This document shows positions 9,609 to 20,522 of a stretch of 64,000 nucleotides of DNA, one piece after another; the stretch's first letter is position 1; each line of letters opens with the position of its first letter. The translations under genes and the position numbers were made by a program. The stretch is from positions 7,425,394 to 7,489,393 of the forward strand of contig JAJKFL010000012.1 of assembly GCA_021186555.1 (NCBI GenBank). The letters run 5' to 3'. Source of the stretch: Reticulitermes speratus. Lineage: Eukaryota > Arthropoda > Insecta > Blattodea > Rhinotermitidae. Below the pieces are notes generated by a model, which was not told the origin of the DNA, made no database searches, and worked only from the letters and a program-made list of their open reading frames with translations.

Positions 9609-10236
9609 TATCGGGCTTTTAGAGTTTCTAAAAAATATTAGTCACACACATTATATTAGTTCAGTGTTGCAATATTGCATGAGATATAGTGAATATATAC
9701 GTACGAACGTAGCCAGCCCAAAGCTCTTGTGGTAGCACTGATTTACTTTGAGGTTGGATCCACAAAAAGAAACCCTGCCACGTACTGTACAGTGGTGTTC
9801 ATTGTAACCATGACGACGGCCCAAGACATACGTCAAATTTCTTCTCCCCTAACTTCAAAACATGGTGACAAGTGTGAGGAATACGAGCATGGTGTCAGGG
9901 TAAATAACAATAAGTAGAAAATGAAGCTTCATACAAGAAGAAAATGGAAGATTCGAGGTTGCAGTTTCTTTCGTCATCATCCAGTATTCTTCTATTCCAG
10001 CCTTTCAATGTGGGCGTTATTCAGAGAAGGGGATTATTCCACCCACCCTATGTCAGAGATATTGCTAACGTAAGATAGAATGAAGAGTGCTTTGTTCTGT
10101 GACATAACACCCTGTAGACAGGTAGACATATGTCATTGTTTAGGAGAAATGTGGTGCCTTGATATTGAGGTTGCTTCGAAATGTTGGTAGCTGCTTACCT
10201 ATCAAGGTACACGGCGTCACATCCTGTAAGAAAGCA
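9609..10236. other. No feature recognised
   Basis: Short overlapping ORFs at 9651-9917 lie on both strands without a recognisable domain. CATCCTGTAAGA-like and ACCCTGTAGACAG phrases (10105, 10213) resemble ends of an inverted-repeat family seen elsewhere, but are too short to call. Confidence 0.35.
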
Positions 10237-10424
10237 GTCTTTATAGTCGCTATCATAGTGACTAGGCTATGGACTTGACGGTCGAGGGTTCGAATCTGTT
10301 CAGTGTGCATTGAAGGTTAAAACGGCCTGATTGTGAAGCTAGTGAACCCGTTATAGTGCCGACGTTATGAATGCATCGTGTTTTACCTTCACTTCGCCAT
10401 ACATCTTCACTGCACGGCGCACGA
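10237..10424 (+). repeat. SINE family B, internally deleted and diverged
   Basis: TATCATAGTGACTAGGC, then a B box-like GAGGGTTCGAATC, then GTTAAAACGGCCTGA and TTTACCTTCACTTC keep the order of family B, but the CCCAGCCTCC block is missing. Confidence 0.55.
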
Positions 10425-11218
10425 AATATTTTTATAGGACGAATTTAGCCTTGGACCTATTTCTCGAATACAGCATGTCCGTAAAGTCCTTGTCTAAATT
10501 TTCGTTATGCAGATTACGAACTGATTTCTTTTGCTAGGTCCAAGCTTGTTAAATACTTTTCCAAACTTTCTGTCATTTATCGCTGGGACTGTACGTGATA
10601 CAGTTATTATGTATTCTTGTACGCTCAGTACGAATTGTATCTTGCGAGAAAAGACAGTGAGAGTTATTGACATGTCAGTAGATTAGGGAGGGGCTTTAGG
10701 CACACCTGTGTAACCGAAGCTTTACATGAAACTGAAGTATTATAGCAGGTCATTGGACAAAGAAGTTGGTACATATATTAAATCAGAACAGATTATAGTC
10801 TGCAGCTTTTGTTTGAAATATTCTTCGGTAGGAGAAGTGTTATCTAAATACAAGTACAAACAAGACAGGCAATGTACGTATAACGTGACATTGAGGCGCG
10901 TTCGCGTAACCATTGTTGCTTGGAAAAGCAATAAATATTACATACTCTGAGTGTGTGTCTGTAGCCTTAGTTATCCAGTACGCAAAGCGCATGCGCCGTA
11001 TTGTATTGTCATCTGTGGCCTGTCTGGCTGTACCATATTTTTCCACATTATCTCATAAACGGCACGATTTTCAAAAAATGTTATTGAACATAAAATGTGT
11101 GTTTTGATTTTCTCTACAACTTTTGTCTGAAACATTTCTCATTCTAAGAAGAATTCAGCGAATATTATCATAAATGTACATAGGTCTTCATGTAAAGTAC
11201 TCGTTATTCTTGTCAGAT
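10425..11218. other. No feature recognised
   Basis: AT-rich DNA with several 60-75 codon ORFs overlapping on opposite strands (10726-11107). None shows a domain, splice signals or codon pattern that would support a gene. Confidence 0.35.
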
Positions 11219-11350
11219 TTTGACGAAACTTGAATTTTCTCGACAGATTTTTCGGAAAATACTCAAATATGAAATTTCATAAAAACGTGTCCAATGGGAG
11301 TGGAGTTGTTCCATGGGGACGGACAGACGGACGGGCAGACATGAGGAAGC
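11219..11350 (+). repeat. Dispersed TTTYGTRAAA / GGACAGACGGACGG-type repeat
   Basis: GATTTTGACGAAACTTGAAT, AATTTCATAAAAACGTGTCC and GGGGACGGACAGACGGACGG follow the same order as the array at 51650-54090 (ATTTCGTGAAAATCCG ... ATAGACAGACGGACAGGCG). The origin is unknown. Confidence 0.5.
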
Positions 11351-11499
11351 TAACATTCACTTTTCGCACTTTTACGAACGCGACTAAAAATGGTCTCCTT
11401 GCCCTACAGTTAATTTCTCAACTTAATTATCTAGATATGCAGCAGTACACACAATTGCGGGGTAGTGCCTGAGCTTAGAACACGAACGCTTTCCTTTCA

Positions 11500-11572
11500 C
11501 ATCCCTTCTAATTCATTATTCACTAATTATCCACTGTCTGAGCTACTGACAGTGCTAATAATAAATAAATAT
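11500..11572 (+). repeat. Retroelement 3'-end fragment with AATAAATAAAT tail
   Basis: CATTATTCACTAATTATCC and GAGCTACTGACAGTGCTAAT followed by AATAAATAAATA resemble the fragment at 2013-2130. Confidence 0.45.
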
Positions 11573-12097
11573 CGGCCAAAATGAGACCCAAATTATAGGC
11601 CGGTGCCCTCCTGTTTAAATGTCCCATCTTCCGTTGCTGTAGCTTGTGTCTTATATTGGACAGACTCAATCGGCAGGCGGACCTTGAAATGCTGGAGACC
11701 GTTGTAGGGGAATAGATGAGATCCTACCGGCTCCTGGCAAGATGATGACCCCTCGGGGGCTACAGGCTTGTCTTCTGTGGGCCGATCCTCCCAGCCACAC
11801 TTTTTATCGTAGAGTAATTGCGGAGCGCAAAGTCTGACCGCTCGCCATGAGTGTGTCTTGTGCTAACACCGACAAATAATGACTACCACTTGCATTACAA
11901 CCGCATTTATTCCTTCCCGGCTCCTGTGTGCGTCTTTTTGTCTGCCATAGCTCAACTCATATCTAAACTCTGCGCTAGGTGGAAGCGAGTGTTCAACTTC
12001 GCTTCCCAGTCGCTTTATTCCCAGGGAAAGCGGTCCAGTTTCCCATTGAATTGGTGACTGTTGGAAAGTGTTGAGAAAAATGGATGACGACACTGAA
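11573..12097. other. Unassigned, possibly repeat-derived
   Basis: ORFs of 68-85 codons overlap on opposite strands and extend into the SINE at 12098. No domain or splice evidence was seen. Confidence 0.35.
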
Positions 12098-12387
12098 GGC
12101 CGTGCCATGGCTCAGGCGGTTAGTCGCCGGCCTCTCACCGCGGAGGCCCGGGTTCGATCCCGGGTCAGTCCATGTGGGATTTGTGGTGGACAAAGTGGCA
12201 CTGGGACAGGTTTCGCCCCGAGTACTTCGGTTTTCCCCTGTCAATTTCATTCCACCGGTGCTCCATTACTTGGGGAAAAAAAAAAAACTGATCTTCTATA
12301 TCTTCATTTTCATCACAGGGTTGCACACTAAGCCTTAAGGCTGCGGTGCGTCCGTAGTCATCTGCTGCGGGACCCTTCTAAAAAAAA
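12098..12387 (+). repeat. SINE family C, full copy
   Basis: The head GGCCGTGCCATGGCTCAGGC has an A box (TGGCTCAGGCGG) and a B box GGGTTCGATCCCGGG at about 12149. The body follows: GTACTTCGGTTTTCCCCTG, an internal A-run, TGCGGTGCGTCCGTAG, then CTGCTGCGGGACCC and an A-tail. A second copy lies at 45569 and a partial one at 26712 (-). Confidence 0.85.
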
Positions 12388-13189
12388 GTTTTGAGAGAAA
12401 TTTATGAATTATTAACGACACTGAACATTGGAGAATATAATATGAAGTGTCAAATTTTTGTGCGAGTGTAAGGTAACAGAAGAAATATAGCTAAGGCCAG
12501 TAAACTGGACAGAGGTTTTAAAGAATGGAGGATGGAGGTACACACTGGAAGGTTATGAGGTGACAGCTGCCGGGTAAAGGAAATGAGTGTAAGATGGGGG
12601 GGGGGGGGGGGGGTCTGTGGATGGAAATCTAAAAGCTCCTGTTTTCTTACACCGAGATGTCTGGGGATCCAACACTAAGGAGGCCAAGGCTCGTTTCGTT
12701 TCGGCTTGTGACGTCATTGATGATGATGCTGATCACGATGATTTTTCTTGGATACTTCTTAATGTATTACCTTGCTTTGTGGGTCAGAGTTTCACATTAA
12801 TTTATTATTACTGTTGGGTTTTCCGACGAAAAGTTTTTTTTTGTCTTTCTCGTTTCTGCCACGGATGTTCCGCCAGTGTAATCAACCTCATGATCTAATC
12901 TCCTTACAAATATTTTTTGGAATGTAAATTACAACGTTCGTCGGTGTGTAATTTCCTCAATTCTGCACTTGTTCTGCTTTGTCAACACTGTCAAAGATAT
13001 TAGACAGTAATTATTTTTGGTAACTTAATCGTACTGGGATTGGTACTGGGAGTACAATCATGTTTAACTTCAGCTTAAAAAATGATTCAGGAAATTCCTC
13101 CGAAGCTTAGTATTTTGACCTTTTGAGACGCGTATATAAGCTGCACTGGAGACTTGAATTTCCTTCTTCATGTTGGCCAAAGCAGTAAA
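12388..13189. other. No gene recognised; contains an 18-G run
   Basis: There is a G18 homopolymer at 12596-12613. The 93-codon ORF at 12617 starts next to it and has no recognisable domain. The rest is AT-rich. Confidence 0.35.
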
Positions 13190-13402
13190 TTTGATTTCTC
13201 AAGTCAACGCTTGGGGCCCACTCAGACTCCTGTTCAATGGGTACCGCATCTCTTTCCTGGGGTTAAAGCGGCCGAGGCGTGGAGTTAACCACTCACCTCC
13301 ATCTAGTGCCGAGGTTAAGAATGAATGGAGCTATGCATCTACGCTCCCCATATGCCTTCATGGCGTGGATAAGAGCAATTTTATACTTTTTTTTACATTA
13401 CC
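13190..13402 (+). repeat. SINE family B body without tRNA head
   Basis: It keeps GGGGCCCACTCAGACTCC, AAAGCGGCCGAGGCGTGGAG, ACCTCCATCTAGTGCCGAGG and CCTTCATGGCGTGGAT, ending in TTTACATTACC. The tRNA-like part is missing. Confidence 0.75.
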
Positions 13403-13973
13403 TGGTTCCTAGTGGCGTGCGATCTTGTGCAACACCCTTGTGACCGTGTAAGACAGTTCTCTTCTTATCCCCTCATTGAAATCTCCTGTTTGGTTCGGTG
13501 TGGCAGGTGTTGGCCGTGCCGTCCCGAGCAAGCCCGTGGGAACGGCAAGAAGCTGGACCCATCTCGTCTTATAATCTTCCTTTTTCTTGCCCCTAGCAGT
13601 CCTCCCTCTCAACCCCCTCCAAACTGGAGTTCCCATCTCTTGGGGACGCGTGCCGCACTGCATCACGTGATCTCTCATTCGCGTGGCCTGGGATCTATTT
13701 TGTAACAGCGGAGGGACGCAGGTCGTTGTTAGGGAAGCCAGGTGTCAGAGTGGGTGGATTATTCTTGAGTTAGCCAGATCCTTTGTTGCTAGGATGTACT
13801 CCTCCGCCTTTGAGTATGTTTTCAGGACCTTAGAATACTGCGTCTCTGTCAAGCCGTTTGTTGACAATTCCCAGTTGCTCGGTAGCAGTCTAATTTCTAC
13901 ACGATATTTTTGTAACGTCTTGATTTTTTCTTATATTTATTGTCATCATCATCATCATCATATCATCATCGTC
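13403..13973. other. GC-richer block, probable old repeat; unidentified
   Basis: The block 13403-13770 is clearly more GC-rich than its surroundings and carries overlapping open frames on both strands (80-104 codons). I did not recognise a protein. A (CAT)n microsatellite lies at about 13942-13972. Confidence 0.35.
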
Positions 13974-14176
13974 GATCCCAGTGGCCGTGCGGTCTAAGGC
14001 GTGGGTCTACGGCCGTCGCTTACTGGGATTGTGGGTTCGAATCCCGCCGTGGGATGGATGTCTGTCTCTTGTGAGTGTCCTCCCGAGTGTGGTGTGTCTA
14101 ATGTGTGTGATCGTGAAGCCTCGAAAAATGAGGCGGCCTAGGCCCCCAAGGGGCTGTCAGCCATTGGAAGAAAAAA
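13974..14176 (+). repeat. SINE family A with internal deletion
   Basis: The head and B box are intact. The body jumps from TCTCTTGTGAGTGT to CCCGAGTGTGGTGTG, losing the GTTGTCAGGTAGAGG...CAGAGGAGTCC block. It ends GGGGCTGTCAGCCATTGG plus an A-rich tail. Confidence 0.85.
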
Positions 14177-14279
14177 TCATTATCATCACCACCACCACAA
14201 TCACACCTAGGTTCGCTTTCCAGCTGTTAACACTCGGTTCCGTGTCTTATATCCCGGTTTTCTACCTGTAATCCTGACT

Positions 14280-14645
14280 GAATTTTTTCCTAGTTTTTCT
14301 CAGACCCTTCAGTCACATTCCAGGACAGTACCTCAAATAAGGCCACGACCGCTTACTACTATATCCTCACCAACCCACTGTCTACTACAGGCATGCACAA
14401 ATTTCAGATGCGAGGTCGCCCAGGCGACTAAAGTTTGTACTGTGGCGCCTCATATTTATGGTTCCTTAGTGTGGAACTTGCTTCGTGACACCCTTCTGAT
14501 GCCTAGAAGTTTAAGGTGGCTCCTATATTTTTCTAAAATTTGTGTACCCCCGGTTTATTAAGCACCTTCTTATTGGACACTGCATAAGCGTATTATGGAA
14601 TACTGATAAAGAGGTTAAATAAACTATAAATAAATAAAAAACTAA
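14280..14645 (+). repeat. Dispersed retroelement 3' end, AT-tailed
   Basis: CCTCAAATAAGGCCACGACC matches GCCTCAAATTAGGCCACGACC near 20770, and the sequence ends in AAATAAACTATAAATAAATA. A shared 3' end followed by a short A/T repeat tail points to a non-LTR element or SINE. No coding sequence is attached. Confidence 0.5.
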
Positions 14646-14647
14646 TA

Positions 14648-14944
14648 CTAATTCTTCTTCTTCTTCTGGTCGGTGCTACAGCCCATGTAGGGCCTCGGCC
14701 TTCTTGACCACATGCCTCCATTCCTCTCGGTCCTCAACCTTCCTTCTCCATCCTTTGACTCCTAGCTTTCTGAGGTTCTCCTCTAAGTCATCTAGCCATC
14801 TTTTTCTGGGTCTACCTCTTCTCCTTCTCCCATCAGGTTTTCCTAAAAAAAACTTTCTTAACACTCCTTGTTTCCGGCATTCTCTGGACATGACCTGCCC
14901 ACCTTATTGTCCCCTTCTTAACTGTCACAACTATATCTGGTGAT
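14648..14944 (-). pseudogene. Non-LTR retrotransposon ORF2, extreme C-terminus
   Basis: The minus strand encodes GKPDGRRRRGRPRKRWLDDL, followed by LRKLGVKGWRRKVEDREEWR and ends HVVKKAEALHGL. This arginine-rich GRPRxRW motif is the usual C-terminus of insect RTE-like endonuclease/reverse transcriptases. Upstream domains are absent (5' truncation). It is a different lineage from the [13 protein letters not shown] copies elsewhere in the window. The 79-codon plus-strand ORF is its shadow. Confidence 0.75.
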
Positions 14945-15114
14945 ACTACTACTACTACTACTACTACTAATAATAATAATAATAGCAACATAGCTCACCA
15001 TATGTGTAAATAAAAGTGTACATTTGCATATACGATAAGCTGGGGGGGGGGGGGTAGAATTGCTCAATTTATTAAGCCCTGAAATAAATTAGTCTGCTTC
15101 AGGCCTCTGTTCCT
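14945..15114. repeat. (TAC)n/(TAA)n microsatellite and 13-G run
   Basis: Trinucleotide repeats lie at about 14944-14985 and a G13 run at 15042-15054. Confidence 0.8.
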
Positions 15115-15296
15115 TTGCTCCCAGGGAAGGAACCTGCAATTTATAGGACGCTGTGTGGGCCTTAGGTCCCATTCGATGGGACGCTTTGTGGGCCCCAGAG
15201 ATGAGCTCGTCGACTTGTCATGGACTCGAACCCCGATTGCCCGGTGTGGTCCCTAGCCAAGTCACTATATTCGTTGCAATATCTCAGCTCTCGACA
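15115..15296 (-). repeat. SINE family B, minus-strand rearranged copy
   Basis: The reverse complement gives AGCTGAGATATTGC, ATAGTGACTTGGCTAGGGAC, the B box-like GGGGTTCGAGTCC and CTCTGGGGCCCACAAAGCG. The CCCATCGAATGGGA segment is duplicated, implying rearrangement. Confidence 0.55.
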
Positions 15297-15890
15297 CCTC
15301 ATTTATTTTTGTCCAGATGTGACTGAGTGAAATCTTGCATTCAATATGACCTAGGGATCTCATGTACAGTCGGCGAAACTCACAACGCTGATTTATGGAG
15401 GCAGGGAACTGACAAGTAGTGATTTATCACTTCGCTGTGACGTGTATCCTCTGTGTCAAGCAATGAGATCCCCGTGATGTATACGTATACGAGGTGTCGG
15501 TTAGCGCAGGAACTCAGGTATTTTGTTGCCTCTACCCTAAATTTAATTATTTCGGTAACACCTATTGGCCCCCAATGCATTAGGGTTGTTCTGTCAAAAT
15601 GCAGTCCAAACCTAAAAATACAACAAGGGTTTAAAAATTATATATGAATATACAAAAACAGAAAATCTCTTGTGGGTTTCTTTCGCGTTTTCTTTCTTTC
15701 TCAGTTTATTAGCTGTGGCGAACTTATCGTGATAGATTCCAGGCAGGAAATTTGAAAGATTATGTTCCTTGCAGTCAAAATACCAAAGTGTATTGACCAC
15801 TGTACACTATAATTCTTTGACAGTGGTGTAACATGTGAAATATCACTGATTATATTTGGACTTTTTTCCACAGTCGTTGATTATACAAAC
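15297..15890. other. No feature recognised
   Basis: 60-66 codon ORFs overlap on both strands; none has a domain or splice support. Confidence 0.35.
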
Positions 15891-15971
15891 ACGACGTTTC
15901 AAAAGCAAACTGCTGTCGCCTTCAGGTGTAGTTCACCTGAAGGCGACAGCAGTTTGCTTTTGAAACGTCGT
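15891..15971. repeat. Perfect 38-bp palindrome with 5-nt loop
   Basis: The left arm 15891-15928 (ACGACGTTTCAAAAGCAAAC onward) and right arm 15934-15971 are exact reverse complements around TAGTT. Each arm contains CCTGAAGGCGACAGCAG and GAAACGTCGT, reminiscent of the CTGAAGA...GAAAC layout of the hammerhead group, but the core (CTGAAGG) is not a match. It could extrude as a cruciform or fold as an RNA hairpin. Confidence 0.9.
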
Positions 15972-16019
15972 CTGTGTGTGTTCAGTGACAATGGAGAAAG
16001 TTCAAATACACATCAGTGA

Positions 16020-16312
16020 CGTTTCTTATAGTGACCACGCTGCCACCTTAAAGACCGAGTGGTTCGACTCCCGGCAGGGTTAAGATATTTTTTTGTTCTC
16101 CGAAACGTCCAGACCTGTTCTTTGTCCCACCCAGCCTCCTATATATATGAAATTGGTACCGGAGACTCTTTCCTGGGAGTAAAGCGGTCGGGGCGTGAGG
16201 GTGACCACTTACCTCCATCTAGTACCGGGGTTAAGAATGAGTGGAGCTATACCTCAACTCCCCAGTATACCTTCGTAGCATGCGTAGGGGCAACTTTCAC
16301 TTTACCTTTATA
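16020..16312 (+). repeat. SINE family B, near full-length
   Basis: The degenerate tRNA head has GTGGTTCGACTCCCGG as B box. The body is CCCACCCAGCCTCCTATA, AAAGCGGTCGGGGCGTGAGG, ACCTCCATCTAGTACCGGGG, with 3' end TTTCACTTTACC. Confidence 0.8.
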
Positions 16313-16730
16313 AGAGCATGACAGTTTCTGGGTTGTTATTCCGGTTACGATGCCTTGTTTAGTTTTTGACTTCAGCCACAACAAATTTTGAAGTGACTGT
16401 GGTGCAACGTGTTGTTCCTCAGTCAGGCCACTGTATATTGTCGCGTATTAATGTTATTTGCAGTATATAGGTCAGTTTCTGTCCGTAGTTTCCAATGCTT
16501 TAAGAGGTATATGCGGAATCCTGTGTTACCACCTGAGGTAGTTGGTGATGCGGTTAGCTCGCGGTACGTTATGGATCTCTCTCGTAATAACAGGTTTACA
16601 CTACTTGCTTCTTCAGCCACTGGAAGCTCCTCTGGAGAGTTCTGTGTAAAAGCGACGTACACCGCCTATGTTGGTGCAGTTGAAACTGAGTGGGTCCCTC
16701 ATGCAAATAAAAACCATCAACTACCATTGT
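16313..16730. other. No gene recognised
   Basis: A 107-codon plus ORF (16409-16732) overlaps two minus ORFs. It shows no recognisable domain and runs into the SINE-D edge, so I do not accept it as a gene. Confidence 0.35.
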
Positions 16731-17036
16731 GATAGGGGCAGGCGGTTCAGGCACTGCGCTACAAGCCAGAAGGTCGCAGGTTCGATTCCCTATGTTGTCA
16801 TTCGAATTTTTCACTGACATAATACTTTCGGTCGCACTATGGCCCTGGGGTCGACTCAGCCTCTAACAGAAATGAGTACCAGGAATATTTCCTGGGGGTA
16901 AAAGGCGCCGGTGCTTAGAGCTGACAACCTTACCACCTTCATGTGCCGATTGTCTATAAATCTGTGAGCCTCAACCTCCTGGAACCCTAAGGACCTGTCC
17001 AGGCCTGTAATGGGATTGCTTTACCTTTGCTTTACC
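16731..17036 (+). repeat. SINE family D, full copy
   Basis: The head CAGGCGGTTCAGGCACTGCG has a clean B box GGTTCGATTCCC. The body matches 1722-2012: CTATGGCCCTGGGGTCGACT, GAGTACCAGGAATATTTCC, ACCTTCATGTGCCGATTG. The tail TTTGCTTTACC resembles the family B 3' end. Confidence 0.85.
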
Positions 17037-17093
17037 ACCGTGACAACCCGGTGTCAATCGGTAGTAGCCTCAAGCACTGTAAGAAATGAACTC

Positions 17094-17094
<1 letters not shown>

Positions 17095-17145
<51 letters not shown>

Positions 17146-17146
17146 C
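17095..17146 (+). repeat. (ATT)n microsatellite
   Basis: About 16 uninterrupted TTA units. The poly-leucine ORF listed over it is a repeat artefact. Confidence 0.95.
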
Positions 17147-17355
17147 ATTAAAACACCAAATAAACTGCCGAAGTTCCTCGGAACGGGTTAGTTTCTACCA
17201 GACTATACGGTGTCACATTTCAGAAGACCATGTGTCTAATCTTCATAGTCACTCGTAAGAAACTCGGATCCCGCACAGCAAATGGGTTACTGTAAACGCT
17301 AACATTTTACTTTCTTCTCGAAGTAACGTGTTTGGCTTGTGTCCTTGTTACGTGT

Positions 17356-17652
17356 AGGGGCGGGGTTACCGCAGTCGGTATAGTGACTGGACTACGGGAT
17401 AGATAGCCCGGGGTTCGAATTCCGGTAGGCGCAACAAGTTTACCCCTTTTCTAAACCACCGAGACCGGCTCTGGGGCCCATCCAGCCTGCTATTCAATGG
17501 GAACCGGGGTTTTTTTTTGCAGAAGGTAAAGCGGCCGGAGCGTAAAGCTGATCACTCACCTTCAACTAACATCGACGTTAAGAATGAGTGGAGCTACACC
17601 TCCATTGCTGTATTCTTTTATGGGGTGGACAGGGAAACATTTACCTATTTTT
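17356..17652 (+). repeat. SINE family B, near full-length
   Basis: TACCGCAGTCGGTATAGTG (A-box region), CCGGGGTTCGAATTCCGG (B box), CTCTGGGGCCCATCCAGCC, AAAGCGGCCGGAGCGTAAAG and GGGGTGGACAGGGAAAC. A T8 run interrupts the body. Confidence 0.85.
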
Positions 17653-18177
17653 AAACTTTCTGTATTTGAGGGTTAGGTGTGTGTGTGAGTGTGGAGTTTC
17701 TAAAGACGAACAGAATTGCAACAAATTAATTACAAATATAATGAAACAAAAAATGTATATCTACGTTGATTGGCACCACGCTCCCCCCTCCTTTTTTTTC
17801 CCCCACATTTTTTTGTCGAAATTCAACTGACATGTCACGCAGTGTCCGGTAGTTAGGATCCATCCATTACGTCATATAAATGGACACTTGGTTCGTGCCA
17901 ATTTTTCCAGAATAAAATATCCCTTTTTCTTTTGTTTTTTACGCCCTCGGTGAGTGAGTTTATAACACATTGATGTAACAATTAAAGCAGTCAGACAGAA
18001 CAGCATATAATTATGAACTACTTGTCTTTCTATTTCGGTAGCTCTCAGCAGTCCTTAGGGATTACAGTGTAATTATATGTATGTTCTTCCTGCAGATGTC
18101 AATTAAAGTTTCAGTTAACTGAAGTGTTGGTTTTCGACGGAATATTCGATTTTCTCTGTGTAGTAAAATTTGAAGCC
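17653..18177. other. No feature recognised
   Basis: AT-rich, with T-runs; nothing supports a gene. Confidence 0.35.
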
Positions 18178-18448
18178 GATCCCAGTGGCCGTGCGGTCTA
18201 AGGCGTGGGTCTTCGGCCGTTCGCTTACTAGGATCGTGGGTTCGAATCCCATCGGGGGCATGAATGTATGTCTGTTGTGAGTGTTGTGTGTTGTCAGGTA
18301 GAGGTCTCTGCGACGGGCTGATCACTCGTCCAGAGGAGTCCTACCGACTGTGGTGTGTCTAAAGTGTGTGTGACCATGAAACCTCGACGAAAAACGAGGA
18401 GGCCCAGGCCCATATAGGGCTGTCGAGACATACAAAAAAAAAAAAAAA
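18178..18448 (+). repeat. SINE family A, full copy
   Basis: The copy is complete from GATCCCAGTGGCCGTGCGG to a 15-A tail, with B box GGTTCGAATCCC. The minus-strand ORF ending in GIRTHDPSKRTAEDP across it is the usual spurious translation of tRNA-SINEs. Confidence 0.9.
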
Positions 18449-18587
18449 GTTGAAAGGTGTTGATTCTTCAGGTTCTAACTAGCAACGTCATTATGTCCTA
18501 ATTACTTATGTGTGTGTAAAATGAACAAATTATTGTGGGCTGTCGTCTTCACCCAGCCACTTTTTTCGTCTTGGCAATTATGTAATA

Positions 18588-18804
18588 GGCTGATCGCTTG
18601 CTGGGATTATGGGTTCGAATCCCGCCGGTGGCATGGATGTCTGTCTCTTGTGAGTGTTGTGTGTTGTCAGGTAGAGGTCTGTGCAACGGGCTGATCACTC
18701 GTCCAGAGGAGTCCTACCGAGTGTGATGTGTCTGAGTGTGATCGTGAAGCCTCGTAACATAAGGCGGCCTAGGCCCCAAGGGGCTGTCGAGCCATTGACA
18801 AAAA
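18588..18804 (+). repeat. SINE family A, 5'-truncated, with target duplication
   Basis: It begins at GGCTGATCGCTTGCTGGG, lacking the A box, but keeps the B box and the full body. The flanks CAATTATGTAATA (18575-18587) and CAATTATGTAGTA (18805-18817) are a 13-bp duplication with one mismatch, so it inserted in truncated form. Confidence 0.85.
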
Positions 18805-18817
18805 CAATTATGTAGTA

Positions 18818-19762
18818 GAGTCAGAAGAAATTTTTATTATGCGGTGTGGACAGAAAGTTTTTCCCATATTTATCAATAGTGCTAGCCCGGTACTTGATAC
18901 AGGTGACACTGAAACTAAAATTGGTCAATTTTCCATCAGTAGATTACTCCATGGAAAATGTTTATTCTGGAGAAGCTGATAGTCACCCCGCTAGTGAAAA
19001 GATTCCCGGGTGCGTGTTCAAACTCAGGATTTATTATCTTTTTTCGTAAGAGTTCCAAGACTGGGCCCCTGAGCCTCACGATGTCATATCTCAGAAGACT
19101 GAATCATTACGAAGGAACACTTTATTGTAATAAAAATTATATTCAAAGTCCCTTCGATGGTACAAATAGTGACGGTGGACTTGTAACTCCTGGCGTGTAG
19201 TGCGCATAACCATGTGACACCTGACCATCAGAATATACCTTGATGATGGAAGCAGTTACTGCCTCCGAAACGTGGGTACTTATACCAGACTACACGGCTT
19301 CACATCTCAAAAAAACAGCAGTATTCATAATCACCGCTGAGATAACCTTAAATATGTAAAATGTGCAGACATGGAATTTTGAATAGAATTAATGTCTGTT
19401 ATCGGGTTCACAGAACGTGCTTCAGCCCACGGACAAAATTAATCTAAGACTTTCTAATTAAAGCATTGTGCTCTTTGTCTCTTATCGATAGCGTAATCGA
19501 TTTGATTTATCGATAGTAAAATAGTTTTCCCAAACATGCGGCAACAGTGTTGGAAGAAACACCTTAAACCGTTTCGTTTAATTTTTTGTTGTGTTGGATA
19601 AAACAAAAAGAAAAGGAGAAGAGGAAGGGAGGCAGTAGCTGGGGGGGGGGGGGGGGGGAGGGGTGCACTAGGTGCTTGTAAGCAATGCTTCTGCTCTTTT
19701 CCTCAACTCTGGTGCACCACCCGCGTTAAAGTAGAGCAACGTCCCGTTTGGCCTATCAGATT
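18818..19762. other. No gene recognised; hammerhead-group remnant and 18-G run
   Basis: TTGATGATGGAAGCAG...CTGCCTCCGAAACGTGG at about 19239-19276 resembles the hammerhead layout but lacks the conserved C and cleavage triplet. A G18 run lies at 19641-19658. Confidence 0.35.
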
Positions 19763-19905
19763 TTCAGCGCAATCTAAGGCCTACCCCTACTGGGAACGTG
19801 GGTTTGACTCCCACTGAGGGCATGGATACATTGATCTATACACCGTTGAACAGTACACAGCAGTCCGCGTGACATCACTGTAGATTGAGGAAAAAGAAAA
19901 AAACG
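19763..19905 (+). repeat. Diverged SINE family A-like copy
   Basis: GCAATCTAAGGCCTACCCC, then CTGGGAACGTGGGTTTGACT, then CCCACTGAGGGCATGGATAC follow the family A head order (B box altered to GGTTTGACTCC). The body is not alignable. Confidence 0.5.
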
Positions 19906-20160
19906 GTATAGTACGGGCTGGACGACCGAGGAATCGGGATTTGATACTCGGCAGGGGCAAGAGATTTTGCTGTTCACCAAATCGTATAGACCGTCTCTGG
20001 AATCTACCTATCGGAAGAATACTGGAGACTCTAGCCCGGGTTAAAGCGGTTGTAGTGTCAAGCTGACCACTCACCTTTATTGCCGAGGTCCCTCTACGTC
20101 CCCATACGCCTTTATGGTATGTTGCTTAATAAAGCACAGGGATTCTTTTCCTTGTAGCTA
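19906..20160 (+). repeat. SINE family B, diverged
   Basis: GGTATAGTACGGGCTGGACG, a B box-like GGGATTTGATACTCGGC, GTTAAAGCGGTTGTAGTG, then ACTCACCTTTATTGCCGAGG and CCCCATACGCCTTTATGG. Confidence 0.7.
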
Positions 20161-20439
20161 ACCAGCCATTTAACTGAAAAGCTCCCAGGGGAGATTGCTT
20201 TCTTCTCAGGAGGCAATGGTCATAAATAAAGAATCAGACAAACAAATTAGCTCTTCGTTTGTTTGTTTTCTTTGTTTATTAACGGCTCGGACTGTATTTG
20301 TATGGCGTGGAAGCTAGGATGAGTGAACAGCGAGTGGACACGGTGTGAAAGGACGAGCTGTTCACCCAGTTTGAGGTGGTAGGAAGACATATGCAGGAAG
20401 GATCTGAGAAAAATCGCGAAAACCGTAGTCAGTATAACG

Positions 20440-20522
20440 ATAAAATCTGCGGTCTTGTGGGGTATTACGCCAGAAGACCGCAGGTTTCATGAACATCGCG
20501 GCGGAAGCCTGAAATCAATGTC
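20440..20522 (+). repeat. Fragment of the GGTCTTCTGG inverted-repeat family
   Basis: CTGCGGTCTTGTGGGGTATTACGCCAGAAGACCGCAGG is a short palindrome-like core followed by AACATCGCGGCGGAAGCCTG, the same order as 39900-40020 and 26560-26640. Confidence 0.6.

Noticed and set aside
17010..17258. Poly-leucine protein
   Set aside because: Translation of an (ATT)n microsatellite.
18062..18325. Protein with GIRTHDPSKRTAEDP
   Set aside because: Antisense translation of a SINE-A head, a common artefact in gene predictions.
19236..19280. Hammerhead-like TTGATGATGGAAGCAG...CTCCGAAACGTGGG
   Set aside because: The conserved C before TGATGA is T, helix I does not pair and no NUH triplet follows.
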